From NCBI GenBank assembly GCA_025354885.1, contig JANXLY010000327.1, positions 1 to 44,144 of the forward strand: DNA of 44,144 nucleotides. The letters are read 5' to 3'. This stretch comes from Acidobacteriota bacterium. Lineage in GTDB: Bacteria > Acidobacteriota > Terriglobia > Bryobacterales > Bryobacteraceae. The notes under the pieces are model-generated. The model did not search any database. It had not been told where the DNA came from and worked only from the letters and a program-made list of their open reading frames with translations. This document shows positions 1 through 9,601 of the stretch, one piece after another. Both the position numbers and the translations under genes were made by a program. Positions within the stretch are counted from its first letter, which is position 1. Each line of letters opens with the position of its first letter.

Positions 1-332
1 GGCTCGCGACCCAGCCCAAAAGGGACGCAAAGGAGGCTTCTAACAACGGAAAATCGACTTAGCGAGACTGGAAAAACCGGGGCGGCGAAATGCAACTGCA
101 AAGGGGCCTTGGATGACTGTTGCCATGCATAATTTAGGTTAAATCCACCGCGCTTTTGCAGCGCCTGGCGAACGTTGTGAATCAATGCATCGTGCAGAAA
201 CTCAAAGACGTCAAAGAAAGTTGATTTGCCCGATCCGTTTGGACCAATGAATACGCTCAACAAAGAGATGCGGCTGAGCTTGACATCCTTGAGGGTCTTA
301 AAATTCTTTACTGATATTTGCTCAATTTGCAT
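1..332 (-). CDS. AAA-type ATPase, amino-terminal part (cut by window edge)
   Basis: The reading frame opens with ATG at the right end and stays open to the window edge (110 codons seen). It begins MQIEQISVKNFKTLKDV and carries a Walker A motif, GPNGSGKST, near residues 31-39, the pattern of stand-alone AAA_15/AAA_21 ATPases related to RecF/SMC and OLD-type nucleases. Family resemblance is good up to the LQKRGGF segment near residue 63. After that the translation no longer looks like the family (rich in F, P, S and L), so the gene may be frameshifted or truncated close to the edge. It is transcribed in the same direction as groEL but separated from it by a terminator. Function in this cell is unknown; such proteins are often defence or housekeeping ATPases. 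Confidence 0.6.
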   Translation of the reverse strand, partial: MQIEQISVKNFKTLKDVKLSRISLLSVFIGPNGSGKSTFFDVFEFLHDALIHNVRQALQKRGGFNLNYAWQQSSKAPLQLHFAAPVFPVSLSRFSVVRSLLCVPFGLGRE

Positions 333-370
333 TTGGCGTAAGACTCGAATGTATCGTCAGTCCCAATACA

Positions 371-398
371 AAAGCCCGCCGGGTTAGCGGCGGGCTTT
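371..398 (-). terminator. Rho-independent terminator of groESL
   Basis: An 11-bp perfect stem (AAAGCCCGCCG paired with CGGCGGGCTTT) closes a 6-nt loop and is followed on the minus strand by a T-rich run, TTTTGTATT. It lies 28 bases past the groEL stop codon and should end the groES-groEL transcript. The plus-strand side also ends in TTTTG, so it may work weakly in both directions. Confidence 0.9.
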
Positions 399-425
399 TG
401 TATCAGCTGTTTGCTGGGCTACTGT

Positions 426-2060
<1,635 letters not shown>

Positions 2061-2078
2061 TCAGTTTCCTCTTCTTCC

Positions 2079-2378
2079 TTACTTTTCGAGAATGCCGAGG
2101 ACTTCGTCTTCGCGCATGATCATGTATTCTTCATTGTTCAGCTTGATGTCTGAACCGGAATACTTGCCGAAAAGGATGCGGTCGCCTGGCTTAACGTCCA
2201 AGGCAACAACTTTACCGTCTTCAAGGCGCTTGCCCTTGCCGACAGCAACTACTTCCCCTTCTTGGGGCTTTTCTTTCGCAGAATCGGGAATGTACAGGCC
2301 ATTCACCATGTCTACTTCATTTTCCAGGCGCTTGACCACAATGCGGTCGTATAGCGGGCGGATGTTCATCGTGGACAA
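2079..2378 (-). CDS. groES: Co-chaperonin GroES (10 kDa)
   Basis: GroES is the heptameric lid that caps GroEL. The 99-aa product opens MSTMNIRPLYDRIVVKRLE and contains the mobile-loop region around residues 18-35 (ENEVDMVNGLYIPDSAKEKP) and the typical GDRILFGKYSGSDIKLNNEEY segment. If translation starts at the second Met (residue 4) the protein is 96 aa, nearer the usual length. It is the first gene of the groES-groEL operon, and its upstream region carries CIRCE. Confidence 0.98.
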   Translation of the reverse strand: MSTMNIRPLYDRIVVKRLENEVDMVNGLYIPDSAKEKPQEGEVVAVGKGKRLEDGKVVALDVKPGDRILFGKYSGSDIKLNNEEYMIMREDEVLGILEK

Positions 2379-2405
2379 CCTCCATCGATTGTTGATTTGA
2401 GTTTA

Positions 2406-2428
2406 TGAAGGCACCAGAAGCGCCTTCA
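2406..2428 (-). promoter_or_regulatory. Small hairpin in the groES leader
   Basis: TGAAGGC and GCCTTCA form a 7-bp perfect inverted repeat around a 9-nt spacer, between CIRCE and the groES start. It would fold at the 5' end of the groES mRNA. It could affect mRNA stability or temperature sensing, but this is only a structural observation. Confidence 0.3.
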
Positions 2429-2439
2429 CATCCATAGAA

Positions 2440-2466
2440 TTAGCACACTCAGCCGGAGACTGCTAA
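2440..2466. promoter_or_regulatory. CIRCE operator (HrcA binding site) of groESL
   Basis: The element reads TTAGCACAC, nine spacer bases, then GACTGCTAA. The CIRCE consensus is TTAGCACTC-N9-GAGTGCTAA, so 16 of 18 arm positions match and the spacing is exact. It lies 62 bases upstream of the groES start, where HrcA repression of chaperonin operons normally acts. It implies that an hrcA gene exists elsewhere in the genome. Confidence 0.88.
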
Positions 2467-2469
2467 AAA

Positions 2470-2498
2470 AATAATGTAAGTCATTGATAAATAAGCAA
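2470..2498 (-). promoter_or_regulatory. Possible sigma-70-like promoter for groESL
   Basis: On the minus strand TTGCTT and ATTATT are separated by 17 bases, directly upstream of CIRCE. Each hexamer matches its consensus at only 3 of 6 positions. The placement, with the operator starting just after the -10 box, is what supports it. Confidence 0.3.
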
Positions 2499-2583
2499 AT
2501 AAAGTTTGCTGCCTGAAAGGATGTTCGCGATAAAATTGTTAAGCGGAGCAGAAAACCTTAGTGCTTGCTGCTAAGATTCATGC

Positions 2584-3462
2584 ATGAGATTGTTCTTTTG
2601 TGGACTATTTGCTGCTGCCCTGGCTTCGGGGCAGTCGGTAACATCACTTTTGACGGAGAAGCTGCGGGCTCAAATTGAGGCTTACGATGCGCGGATGGAG
2701 GGGGTATTGGGAGTTGCCATGATCGACCTCAAGACAGGGGAACGTTGGAGCTACCACGGCAAGGCACTGTTTCCTCAGGCAAGCGCCATCAAGATTCCGA
2801 TTTTGATCGAGATGTTCCGCTTGCGCGAAGAAGGCAAGCTGCGTTTTGAGGAAATGGTTCGGCTTGACCCCAAGGAGATGGTTGGCGGCAGCGGTGTTTT
2901 GCAAACGAGGCTGAAAGAGGGGGCGATCACGGTATCGATTGAAGAACTGGTTCGCGAAATGATTGCTTCGTCGGACAACACTGCGACCAACTGGTGCATC
3001 CGGCGAGTTGGTATGGCGAATGTGAACCAAACGATGTCGAAGCTGGGCTTTCTCTCTACTCGCCTGCAGCGGGTGATGATCGATCAGGAGGCGGCCTCGA
3101 GGGACGAGGAGAATATTTCGACGCCCGAAGAAATGGTCGAGATTGCAAAACTGATCTTCGACGCCAAGGCTGTGAACGCAAAAGCGAGTGGCGAAATGAT
3201 TGCAATGATGAAACTGGTAAAAGCCGGGATGCGCAAAGGAGTGCCGCCGGAAGTTGAAGTGGCATCGAAAGTGGGCGAACTGACCGGTGTGCGAACGGAG
3301 ACGGGGATCATCTATCTGAAAGGGCGGCCCTTTGTACTGGCTGTGATGGGGACCTACCTCAAAGAGCCGCAATCGCCAGTGGAAGCAATCACTCGAATGG
3401 TGTTTGAACACTTTCAAAAGCTTGCTCAGGGGAACATTTATGGCAATCTTGGCGTACGCTAA
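2584..3462 (+). CDS. Secreted beta-lactamase-fold serine hydrolase (class A-like)
   Basis: A signal peptide is clear (MRLFFCGLFAAALASGQ). The motifs are those of the penicillin-recognising fold: S67-A-I-K70 (SxxK, nucleophile Ser and base Lys), S130-D131-N132 (SDN), and K229-V230-G231 in the place of KTG. The segment RLQRVMIDQEAASRDE sits where class A enzymes have the omega loop, but the E166-x-x-L-N motif needed for fast deacylation is not recognisable. The 292-aa length fits class A enzymes. It may be a true but divergent lactamase or a PBP-like/carboxypeptidase-like hydrolase acting in the periplasm. It starts a plus-strand run and its stop is 5 bases from the next ATG. Confidence 0.82.
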   Translation: MRLFFCGLFAAALASGQSVTSLLTEKLRAQIEAYDARMEGVLGVAMIDLKTGERWSYHGKALFPQASAIKIPILIEMFRLREEGKLRFEEMVRLDPKEMVGGSGVLQTRLKEGAITVSIEELVREMIASSDNTATNWCIRRVGMANVNQTMSKLGFLSTRLQRVMIDQEAASRDEENISTPEEMVEIAKLIFDAKAVNAKASGEMIAMMKLVKAGMRKGVPPEVEVASKVGELTGVRTETGIIYLKGRPFVLAVMGTYLKEPQSPVEAITRMVFEHFQKLAQGNIYGNLGVR

Positions 3463-3467
3463 GTAGC

Positions 3468-3992
3468 ATGTCACTCAAAGGAAAACGGATTGCGGTGCTG
3501 GTGGATCAGATGTATCAGGAGATGGAAGTCTGGTACCCGTATTACCGTTTGAAGGAAGCCGGGGCCGAAGTGCATCTGGTTGGTGCCGAAGCAGGCAAGA
3601 CATACGCAAGCAAGGTGGGCTACCCGGCTGTGGCTGAAAAGAGCTACAACGATGTGAAGCCCGAAGAATACGACGGTGTCATCGCCCCCGGTGGTTTTGC
3701 TCCTGATTTCATCCGCCGTCACCCCGCCGCGACCACCTTTGTGCACGAAATGGACAAGGCCGGAAAACTTGTGGCAGCTATCTGTCATGGCCCATGGGTG
3801 TTATGCTCGTCGCGGATGTTGAAGGGGCGCAAGACCACCAGCTTTTATGCGATCAAGGACGATGTGATCAACGCGGGTGCCGACTGGGTGGACGCCGAAG
3901 TAGTTATGGACAAAAATCTGGTGACCTCACGCAAGCCCGACGATTTACCCGCATTTTGCATTGCTTGCATCGATGTCCTGTCGCGCCAGTAA
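3468..3992 (+). CDS. DJ-1/PfpI family protein (cysteine amidase/glyoxalase-like)
   Basis: This is a 174-aa single-domain cytoplasmic protein of the class I glutamine amidotransferase-like superfamily. The nucleophile elbow AAICHGP places Cys106 followed by His107, and an acidic residue (Glu17 or Glu20) can pair with it, as in PfpI/YhbO/DJ-1. The segment DGVIAPGGFAPDFIRRHP is typical of the PfpI subgroup. Members act as deglycases/glyoxalases or stress chaperones; which one applies cannot be told from sequence. It sits tightly between the upstream serine hydrolase and the ABC ATPase gene, 6 bases away, so it is probably co-transcribed. Confidence 0.85.
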   Translation: MSLKGKRIAVLVDQMYQEMEVWYPYYRLKEAGAEVHLVGAEAGKTYASKVGYPAVAEKSYNDVKPEEYDGVIAPGGFAPDFIRRHPAATTFVHEMDKAGKLVAAICHGPWVLCSSRMLKGRKTTSFYAIKDDVINAGADWVDAEVVMDKNLVTSRKPDDLPAFCIACIDVLSRQ

Positions 3993-3998
3993 GAGCAT

Positions 3999-4910
3999 AT
4001 GACCGAAACTGTCATTGCAGTAAAGGGTCTGAAGAAGAGCTATGGTGCGGTCGATGCCGTACGAGGCATCGACTTTGAGGTGAATGCTGGAGAAGTTCTT
4101 GGTTTGCTTGGCCCCAACGGGGCAGGCAAGACCACGACAGTTGAAATTCTCGAAGGCATTCGCTCGCGTAGTTCCGGCGATGTGAAAGTGCTGGGCTTTG
4201 ATCCCGAGCGAGACGCGAAGCAGCTGAAGGAGCGAATCGGCGTTTGCCTGCAGGCAAATAAGTTACCGGACAAGATGAAGGTAAGCGAAGCGCTCGAGCT
4301 CTTTTCATCTTTCTATCAGCGCAATATGGAGAAGGGTAAGCTGCTTTCCCGACTGCAGCTCGAAGAGAAGAAAGACGCTTATTATGGAACTCTTTCGGGG
4401 GGACAGAAGCAGCGGGTGGCGATTGCGCTTGCCCTTGTCAATGATCCGCAAGTGGTGTTTTTCGATGAGCCCACGACTGGTCTTGATCCGCAGGTTCGCC
4501 TTGAAATTCACAAGCTGATTGAAGAGCTCAAACAGGACAAGCGGACGATTATTCTTACCACGCACTACATTGAAGAAGCCGAGCGGCTTTGCGACCGAGT
4601 GGCGATTATTGATGCGGGGCGGATCATTGCCGAAGGGACGCCACGCGAAATCCAGTCGCGCACGGTGGGCACGACGAAAATCGAGATCCATCTTGAAGCC
4701 GCCATCGGGGTGGAAGCCCTTCCGGCAGACACGATCTTGAGTGAGGACCGGAAAACGCTCACAACCTCAAGCACGCATGCCGCAAAGACGGTGGTGGAGC
4801 TTGTGAAGTGGATTGATGCGAACGGTTTGGGCATGACCGACATCAGCCTGAAGAAACCGACGCTCGAAGATGTGTTTATCGAGCTCACAGGCAAGAGGCT
4901 AAGGGACTAG
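3999..4910 (+). CDS. ABC-2 type transporter, ATP-binding subunit
   Basis: This is a DRR/CcmA-type ATPase that powers an exporter. All motifs are intact: Walker A GPNGAGKTT (about residues 39-47), Q-loop GVCLQ, signature LSGGQKQR, Walker B VVFFDEPTTGLD, and the switch His in TTHY. The carboxyl 80 residues form the extra domain usual in this subfamily. The length, 303 aa, is normal. The partner permease gene starts 3 bases after the stop codon, so the two are translated together. The substrate is unknown; family members export drugs, lipids or polysaccharide precursors. Confidence 0.95.
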   Translation: MTETVIAVKGLKKSYGAVDAVRGIDFEVNAGEVLGLLGPNGAGKTTTVEILEGIRSRSSGDVKVLGFDPERDAKQLKERIGVCLQANKLPDKMKVSEALELFSSFYQRNMEKGKLLSRLQLEEKKDAYYGTLSGGQKQRVAIALALVNDPQVVFFDEPTTGLDPQVRLEIHKLIEELKQDKRTIILTTHYIEEAERLCDRVAIIDAGRIIAEGTPREIQSRTVGTTKIEIHLEAAIGVEALPADTILSEDRKTLTTSSTHAAKTVVELVKWIDANGLGMTDISLKKPTLEDVFIELTGKRLRD

Positions 4911-4913
4911 CTC

Positions 4914-7100
4914 ATGAAACCATATCTGGCGCACATACTCTCGAATTTGAAACTGACGATGCGGGAACGAAGTGTCTTCTTTTTCAACTATGCCTTTCCG
5001 CTGGGATTTTTCTTTTTGTTTGCAACACTCAATCGCGCCAAAGAAACGAATACGATATCAGCAGTATTGACCAGCGTCCTCACCATCGGGTTGTTGGGGA
5101 ATGGATTTTTTGGTGGTGGAATGAGGGCCGTTTCTGATCGCGAAACAGGGATTCTGCGGCGCTTCAAAGTGGCTCCGCCTGGAGCATTGCCGATTCTTGT
5201 GAGCAGCATGATTGTGGGTGTAATGCAATATCTTCCCGTCGTAATCATCATGCTGATTTTGAGCATGGTGCAGTACGGAATGCAATGGCCGGCCAATTGG
5301 CTGAGCTTCTTTGTCTTTGTAGTTATTGCCAACTTTTCCATGCGCAGTCTGGGCGGCATCATTGCGGCGGTGGCCAATAGTATGGCCGAAAGCCAAATCA
5401 TCATCCAGTGCCTTTACTTTCCGATGATGATGTTGAGCGGTGCCACAATACCGCTTTCGATCCTGCCGGATTGGGCTCAGTCGGTTGTGCAATTTATCCC
5501 CGCTACGCATCTGGTGAGTGGGCTGCAGAGCATCCTGCTGAAGCGGGAATCTCTACTGGATAACTGGAAACCCGCCGTTGCGCTGCTTGTGACGACCTTC
5601 GTGTGTACCTTGATTTCGTTAAAGATTTTCCGTTGGGAGAAGGATGAAAAGCTGCCGCCTCGGGCAAAAGCCTGGGTGTTGGTAGTACTCGCGCCATTTT
5701 TTGTGATGGGTGCCTGGAATCTTCAGAGCAAGGAGAACATTACCAAGACCAAGATCCTGGATCGGGAACTCTCGCGCAAGCAGAATGTACTGATCAAGAA
5801 CGCTCGCGTGTTTACAGGAACAGGGAGCGTGATCGAAAGCGGCAGTGTGCTCATCCGGGATGGCAAGATATCACAGATATTTACGGGAACGGCACCTGAG
5901 GGCAAAGCTCTGAATGCTCTTGAGATTGAAGCAGCTGGAAAGACTTTGTTGCCTGGATTGATTGATGTGCACGTGCATTTGGGTTCTCCTGGCGGCAGCT
6001 ACGAAGATCCGAAAAAGTATCAGGACCTGTCGCTGACAGAGAAGCGATTGAAGTCTTATCTTTATTCTGGCGTGACCACCGTAAAGAGCACTGGCGACTG
6101 GGTGGATTCCACGATCAAGCTGCGTGACAAAGGTCGCAGCGGCGAGATTCTCACAGCAGAACTTTATACGGTAGGTCCTTTGTTTACTGCTGTCGGCGGG
6201 CACCCTACGCAAATGCTGCAGTATTTTCCTGAGAACATGCGTGCGATTGGCGAGACGCAATTCGTGCGCCTCCCGAAGACGGAAGACGAGGCGCGCAAAA
6301 TGGTGCGTGATCTCAAGAGCAAGGGTGTTGACGGCATCAAGGCTGTACTCGAGAGCGGCGGAGAGAAGGCACCCATGGTGCGTCTCGACCTGAAGATTCT
6401 TGCTGCCATCTGCGCAGAGGCAAAGGCGCAAGGCCTCAGCACGGTAGTGCATACGAGCAAAGTGATTGATGTAAGAGATGCGTTTGAAGCCGGGGCGACA
6501 GGGGTGGAGCACGGCAGCCCGGCAGAATTGTTACCGGATGATTTGTTGCGCAAGATGGCAGCAGGTGGTTTTTACTATGACCCGACCCTGAGTGTGTACG
6601 ATGTCGTCCGGATGTTTGAAGAGCGAGATTTTACGCGTCTCGATGACAGTCTGTTGCAGCAGGCCGTACCGCTCGATCTTATGAGGGGCACACGCAAATC
6701 GATTAGCGCGCAAGGGGGCAAGGCAGAGCATTCGACGAAGATGGATATCGCCAAAACCAATCTGAAGCGCGCGCTTGAGGCTGGATTGAAGCTTGTTACT
6801 GGATCTGATGCTGGCAACATGCTGATCTTTCATGGGCCAACCGTGCAGCAGGAAGTTGAACTTTGGGTTGCTGCGGGCATTCCAGCCGATCAGGCACTGA
6901 TGGCTGCGACGCGGATTTCAGCGGAACTGTTGGGTCAAGGGGGTCGAATCGGCAGAATCGAAAAAGGAATGGACGCCAACTTGCTGCTGGTGGATGGCAA
7001 TCCGCTCAAGGACATCAAGAGTCTGAGCCGTATCTCACTGGTGATGCTGAAGGGAGAACGCGTCGGACGCACTGCACTTCTCAAAGAAGACAATGAGTAG
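4914..7100 (+). CDS. ABC-2 permease fused to a metal-dependent amidohydrolase
   Basis: One uninterrupted 728-aa frame joins two proteins. Residues 1-240 are an ABC-2 permease with six hydrophobic segments (near 21-39, 50-68, 93-118, 128-150, 160-182 and 221-239). A seventh hydrophobic segment at 253-270 follows. Residues from about 290 on are an amidohydrolase: H353-x-H355 (DVHVHLG), K476 (GIKAVLES, possible carbamylated Lys), H513 (VVHTS), H533 (VEHGS) and D632 (TGSDAGN), the usual metal ligands. With a cytoplasmic amino end, the extra seventh segment would put the enzyme on the outer face of the inner membrane. Related secreted amidohydrolases cleave dipeptides or imides. No frameshift or internal start is needed, so the fusion looks real. 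The exporter may be linked to hydrolysis of what it moves. Confidence 0.88.
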   Translation: MKPYLAHILSNLKLTMRERSVFFFNYAFPLGFFFLFATLNRAKETNTISAVLTSVLTIGLLGNGFFGGGMRAVSDRETGILRRFKVAPPGALPILVSSMIVGVMQYLPVVIIMLILSMVQYGMQWPANWLSFFVFVVIANFSMRSLGGIIAAVANSMAESQIIIQCLYFPMMMLSGATIPLSILPDWAQSVVQFIPATHLVSGLQSILLKRESLLDNWKPAVALLVTTFVCTLISLKIFRWEKDEKLPPRAKAWVLVVLAPFFVMGAWNLQSKENITKTKILDRELSRKQNVLIKNARVFTGTGSVIESGSVLIRDGKISQIFTGTAPEGKALNALEIEAAGKTLLPGLIDVHVHLGSPGGSYEDPKKYQDLSLTEKRLKSYLYSGVTTVKSTGDWVDSTIKLRDKGRSGEILTAELYTVGPLFTAVGGHPTQMLQYFPENMRAIGETQFVRLPKTEDEARKMVRDLKSKGVDGIKAVLESGGEKAPMVRLDLKILAAICAEAKAQGLSTVVHTSKVIDVRDAFEAGATGVEHGSPAELLPDDLLRKMAAGGFYYDPTLSVYDVVRMFEERDFTRLDDSLLQQAVPLDLMRGTRKSISAQGGKAEHSTKMDIAKTNLKRALEAGLKLVTGSDAGNMLIFHGPTVQQEVELWVAAGIPADQALMAATRISAELLGQGGRIGRIEKGMDANLLLVDGNPLKDIKSLSRISLVMLKGERVGRTALLKEDNE

Positions 7101-7869
7101 CAACATTTGGGCGGCGGGCGATTTTGCAAGAATTGCTCCGGGTGCCCAGATTGTAGGTGAAATCCTGTGTGATTCGATTCCCGTATATGCGGGGGAGCGA
7201 GTGATCGATATTGGGTGCGGGACTGGCAATACTGCGCTGGCGGCTGCAAGGCGCAGAGCCCATGTGGCTGGGATCGATCCCATTCCAGGCTTGCTTGCTA
7301 AAGCAAGGGAGCGCGCCAGCTTTGAGGGACTTGAAATTGATTTTCGCGATGGCGGTGCTGAGGCAATCCCCTTTGGTGACTCAACTTTTGATGTTGCGCT
7401 CAGTACATTTGGGTTGATCTTCAGTGAAGCCCCAGAGCTAAGCGTGGGAGAAGCGGCGCGAGTACTTCGCCCGGGTGGCCGACTGGGGCTGACCAGTTGG
7501 TCCGCTTCGAGTATGAATTTTCGTCTCTTCGAAATTTGTGCAAGGGCGCGTCCGGGCCTGGAGTCAATTGAGGTGGCGAAGAAATGGGGCGCTGAGAGTC
7601 AGGCTGTTACCTGGCTCGAAAAAAGTTTCGCTTCGATCCGAATCGAGAAGCGGAATTTCTATCCTCGTGCGCTGAGTGTAGAGCAATGGCTCGCTGGCAT
7701 GAAGCATTTTCTTGCGCCTGTCTTTCTTGCTTATGAAGGAGCAAGTATTGAGTTGGCAACTGAGCTGGATCGTCAACTGCTGGCCTTGGGGAATCAGTAC
7801 AATATCGCCCCCGAACAGGGCTTTTATGCTCGAGCGGAATATCTTGAAATTCACTGCCGTAAAGGCTAG
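7093..7869 (+). CDS. SAM-dependent methyltransferase (class I)
   Basis: The SAM-binding loop VIDIGCGTGNT lies near residues 36-46, followed by the acidic GIDP end of strand 2 and the FDVALSTFGLIFSE segment of strand 4, as in UbiE/Methyltransf_11 enzymes. The frame begins inside the preceding gene (8-base overlap), so the two are translationally coupled. The first 30 residues (IWAAGDFARIAPGAQIVGE) resemble methyltransferases that act on small or lipid substrates. The 258-aa length is normal. The substrate is not predictable. Confidence 0.88.
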   Translation: MSSNIWAAGDFARIAPGAQIVGEILCDSIPVYAGERVIDIGCGTGNTALAAARRRAHVAGIDPIPGLLAKARERASFEGLEIDFRDGGAEAIPFGDSTFDVALSTFGLIFSEAPELSVGEAARVLRPGGRLGLTSWSASSMNFRLFEICARARPGLESIEVAKKWGAESQAVTWLEKSFASIRIEKRNFYPRALSVEQWLAGMKHFLAPVFLAYEGASIELATELDRQLLALGNQYNIAPEQGFYARAEYLEIHCRKG

Positions 7870-8702
7870 TTCCGCAAATATTTGAGTGTTGAGAAGAGCT
7901 GCACCACAAAACAGATCACGACCAGACCGGCGATAGCGAGCCCGGCAACATTCCAGTAACGCTCGTGCTTTGGCCTTGTCAAACGCGGATGGCTTGCGAT
8001 GTAAGCTACTCCAAATCCGCCGGCAAGGCCGCCAATGTGCGCCCAGTTGTCTGTAAATGGAATCATGAAACTGATCACCATAGCCCAGACTGCCGTTCTC
8101 GTATAAGCTGCCTTGACGTGAGAGCCGAAACTGGATCGCTCATTAACGCCGTACGCAATCATGGCTCCAATGAGGCCGAAGATACCGGCTGACGCTCCGA
8201 TGCTTAATGAGGGAGCGAAAAAACTGGATGCCAGAAAGCCGCATATGGAACTCAGCACGTAGATGACGAGCATTTTGCCCGAGCCGAAGGCTTCTTCTGC
8301 CTGTGCGCCAAGGTCATAGAGGCCCCAGGAATTCATGCCAATGTGGATCACACTCGCATGCAGGAAGCCGGCCGTGATCAGCCTCCACCACTCACCATGG
8401 AAAATGTAGTTTGGCTCTTTGGCTCCAAACAGGAAGAGCGTACTGGCGCTTAAGTCGAAGAAACCGCCCCCGCTAATGTTCTGCTGATTGAACAGCGCCA
8501 TGGCAAAGTAAAGAAAACCGTTGACAGCAAGGATGTAGATGGTGATCTGGCCATTCTGGGGCAACAGACTGCCGATGGCTCGCGCTGGATCGAGATTTAA
8601 CCTGAGGGCTGGGGCGAGTTCAAACTCGCAATAGGGGCAAACGCGGTCGGCCCGGCTGATAAAGGCCCGGCAGTTCGTACAAATTGGTCTAGACTCCACC
8701 AT
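7866..8702 (-). CDS. Rhomboid-family intramembrane serine protease with zinc ribbon
   Basis: The protein cleaves membrane-embedded substrates. The catalytic Ser is S171 in GASAGIFG and the catalytic His is H222 in NWAHIGG; H120 and N124 in HIGMN sit where rhomboids carry the oxyanion residues. An amino-terminal zinc ribbon (CTNC at 8-11 and CPYC at 22-25) precedes six hydrophobic segments. I chose the ATG giving 278 aa because an ATG 48 bases further upstream would overlap the divergent oxygenase gene; that longer form adds 16 unconserved residues. Its stop overlaps the methyltransferase stop tail to tail in the tetramer CTAG. Confidence 0.9.
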   Translation of the reverse strand: MVESRPICTNCRAFISRADRVCPYCEFELAPALRLNLDPARAIGSLLPQNGQITIYILAVNGFLYFAMALFNQQNISGGGFFDLSASTLFLFGAKEPNYIFHGEWWRLITAGFLHASVIHIGMNSWGLYDLGAQAEEAFGSGKMLVIYVLSSICGFLASSFFAPSLSIGASAGIFGLIGAMIAYGVNERSSFGSHVKAAYTRTAVWAMVISFMIPFTDNWAHIGGLAGGFGVAYIASHPRLTRPKHERYWNVAGLAIAGLVVICFVVQLFSTLKYLRN

Positions 8703-8729
8703 TTGATTGTAAAGTGGGGTGGTATCGAT

Positions 8730-9548
8730 ATGAGTTGGAATCGGCAACAAATTGTTGAACTAGTGCTGGCGAGGCTTAGTGAGGCAGCCCCGCAGGCGGC
8801 CGAAGAGTTTCATTTGCCACGCACCGTAAAGAGCTTTACGGTCGATGATTTATTGCCCATCGAATTGGCGCAGGCCATTGCGCAAAGCTTTCCACCTGTC
8901 GAGAAAATGGTGCTGAAGCACCATCTCGGTGAATTGAAGTACGTTGGTGTGCAGATGAACGAGTACGAGAGCCTGCTCGAAGAAACGATTTATGCGTTTC
9001 AGGATCCGCAGGTGGTGGTGGCGGTTGGTGAAATTTGTGGAATTGAAGAATTGATTCCCGATGAACACCTCTATGCTGGCGGGATCAGCGCCATGGTGAA
9101 GGGACATTTCCTGAATCCGCACCTGGACAACTCTCATGATTTTGAGCGGAAACGCTATCGGGCTCTGAATCTTCTCTATTACACTGCCCCTGGTTGGAGC
9201 ATTGAGTATGGAGGAAATCTGGAATTGTGGGATGACGGGCCCAAAGGAAAGCCCCGAACCATCGAGAGCCGCTTCAATCGACTGGCTGTGATGCAGACCG
9301 ACAAGACCTCCTGGCACAGCGTCAGCCCAGTGCTGCACGAGGGAACAAGAAGATGCGTTTCGAACTATTTTTTTACCCGGCAACCAGTGGACGGGAAGAA
9401 GAATTATCATGTGACAAGCTTCCGTGGGCGCCCGGAAGAGAAGTTGAAAGACCTGTTGATGCAGGGGGATAATGCATTGCGGCAGGTTGTGAAAGAGACG
9501 CTCGGCGAGTCCGTGTTCAAAAACAAGCACGTCTACAAAAAGGATTGA
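8730..9548 (+). CDS. 2-oxoglutarate/Fe(II)-dependent oxygenase (prolyl 4-hydroxylase-like)
   Basis: The 272-aa protein has the iron-binding facial triad H131-x-D133 (NPHLDNSH) and H196 (SWHSVSP), with R207/R208 about 11 residues later as the 2-oxoglutarate anchor. The segment GGNLELWDDGP matches 2OG-FeII_Oxy_3 hydroxylases, some of which act on proteins or on sugar nucleotides in polysaccharide clusters. I prefer the second ATG (MSWNRQQIVE), preceded by GGGGTGG, to an ATG 27 bases upstream. It is divergent from the rhomboid gene with only 27 bases between the two starts, so their promoters must overlap the coding ends. Confidence 0.87.
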   Translation: MSWNRQQIVELVLARLSEAAPQAAEEFHLPRTVKSFTVDDLLPIELAQAIAQSFPPVEKMVLKHHLGELKYVGVQMNEYESLLEETIYAFQDPQVVVAVGEICGIEELIPDEHLYAGGISAMVKGHFLNPHLDNSHDFERKRYRALNLLYYTAPGWSIEYGGNLELWDDGPKGKPRTIESRFNRLAVMQTDKTSWHSVSPVLHEGTRRCVSNYFFTRQPVDGKKNYHVTSFRGRPEEKLKDLLMQGDNALRQVVKETLGESVFKNKHVYKKD

Positions 9549-9601
9549 AAGCATAGTTGGGGAAGCAAAGCGCTTCGTAATTGTGTAAATTAATAAGTTT
9601 G

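Noticed and set aside
8703-8750. Upstream starts for both the rhomboid and the oxygenase genes
   Set aside because: Using both would make the divergent genes overlap; the inner ATGs give normal amino ends.
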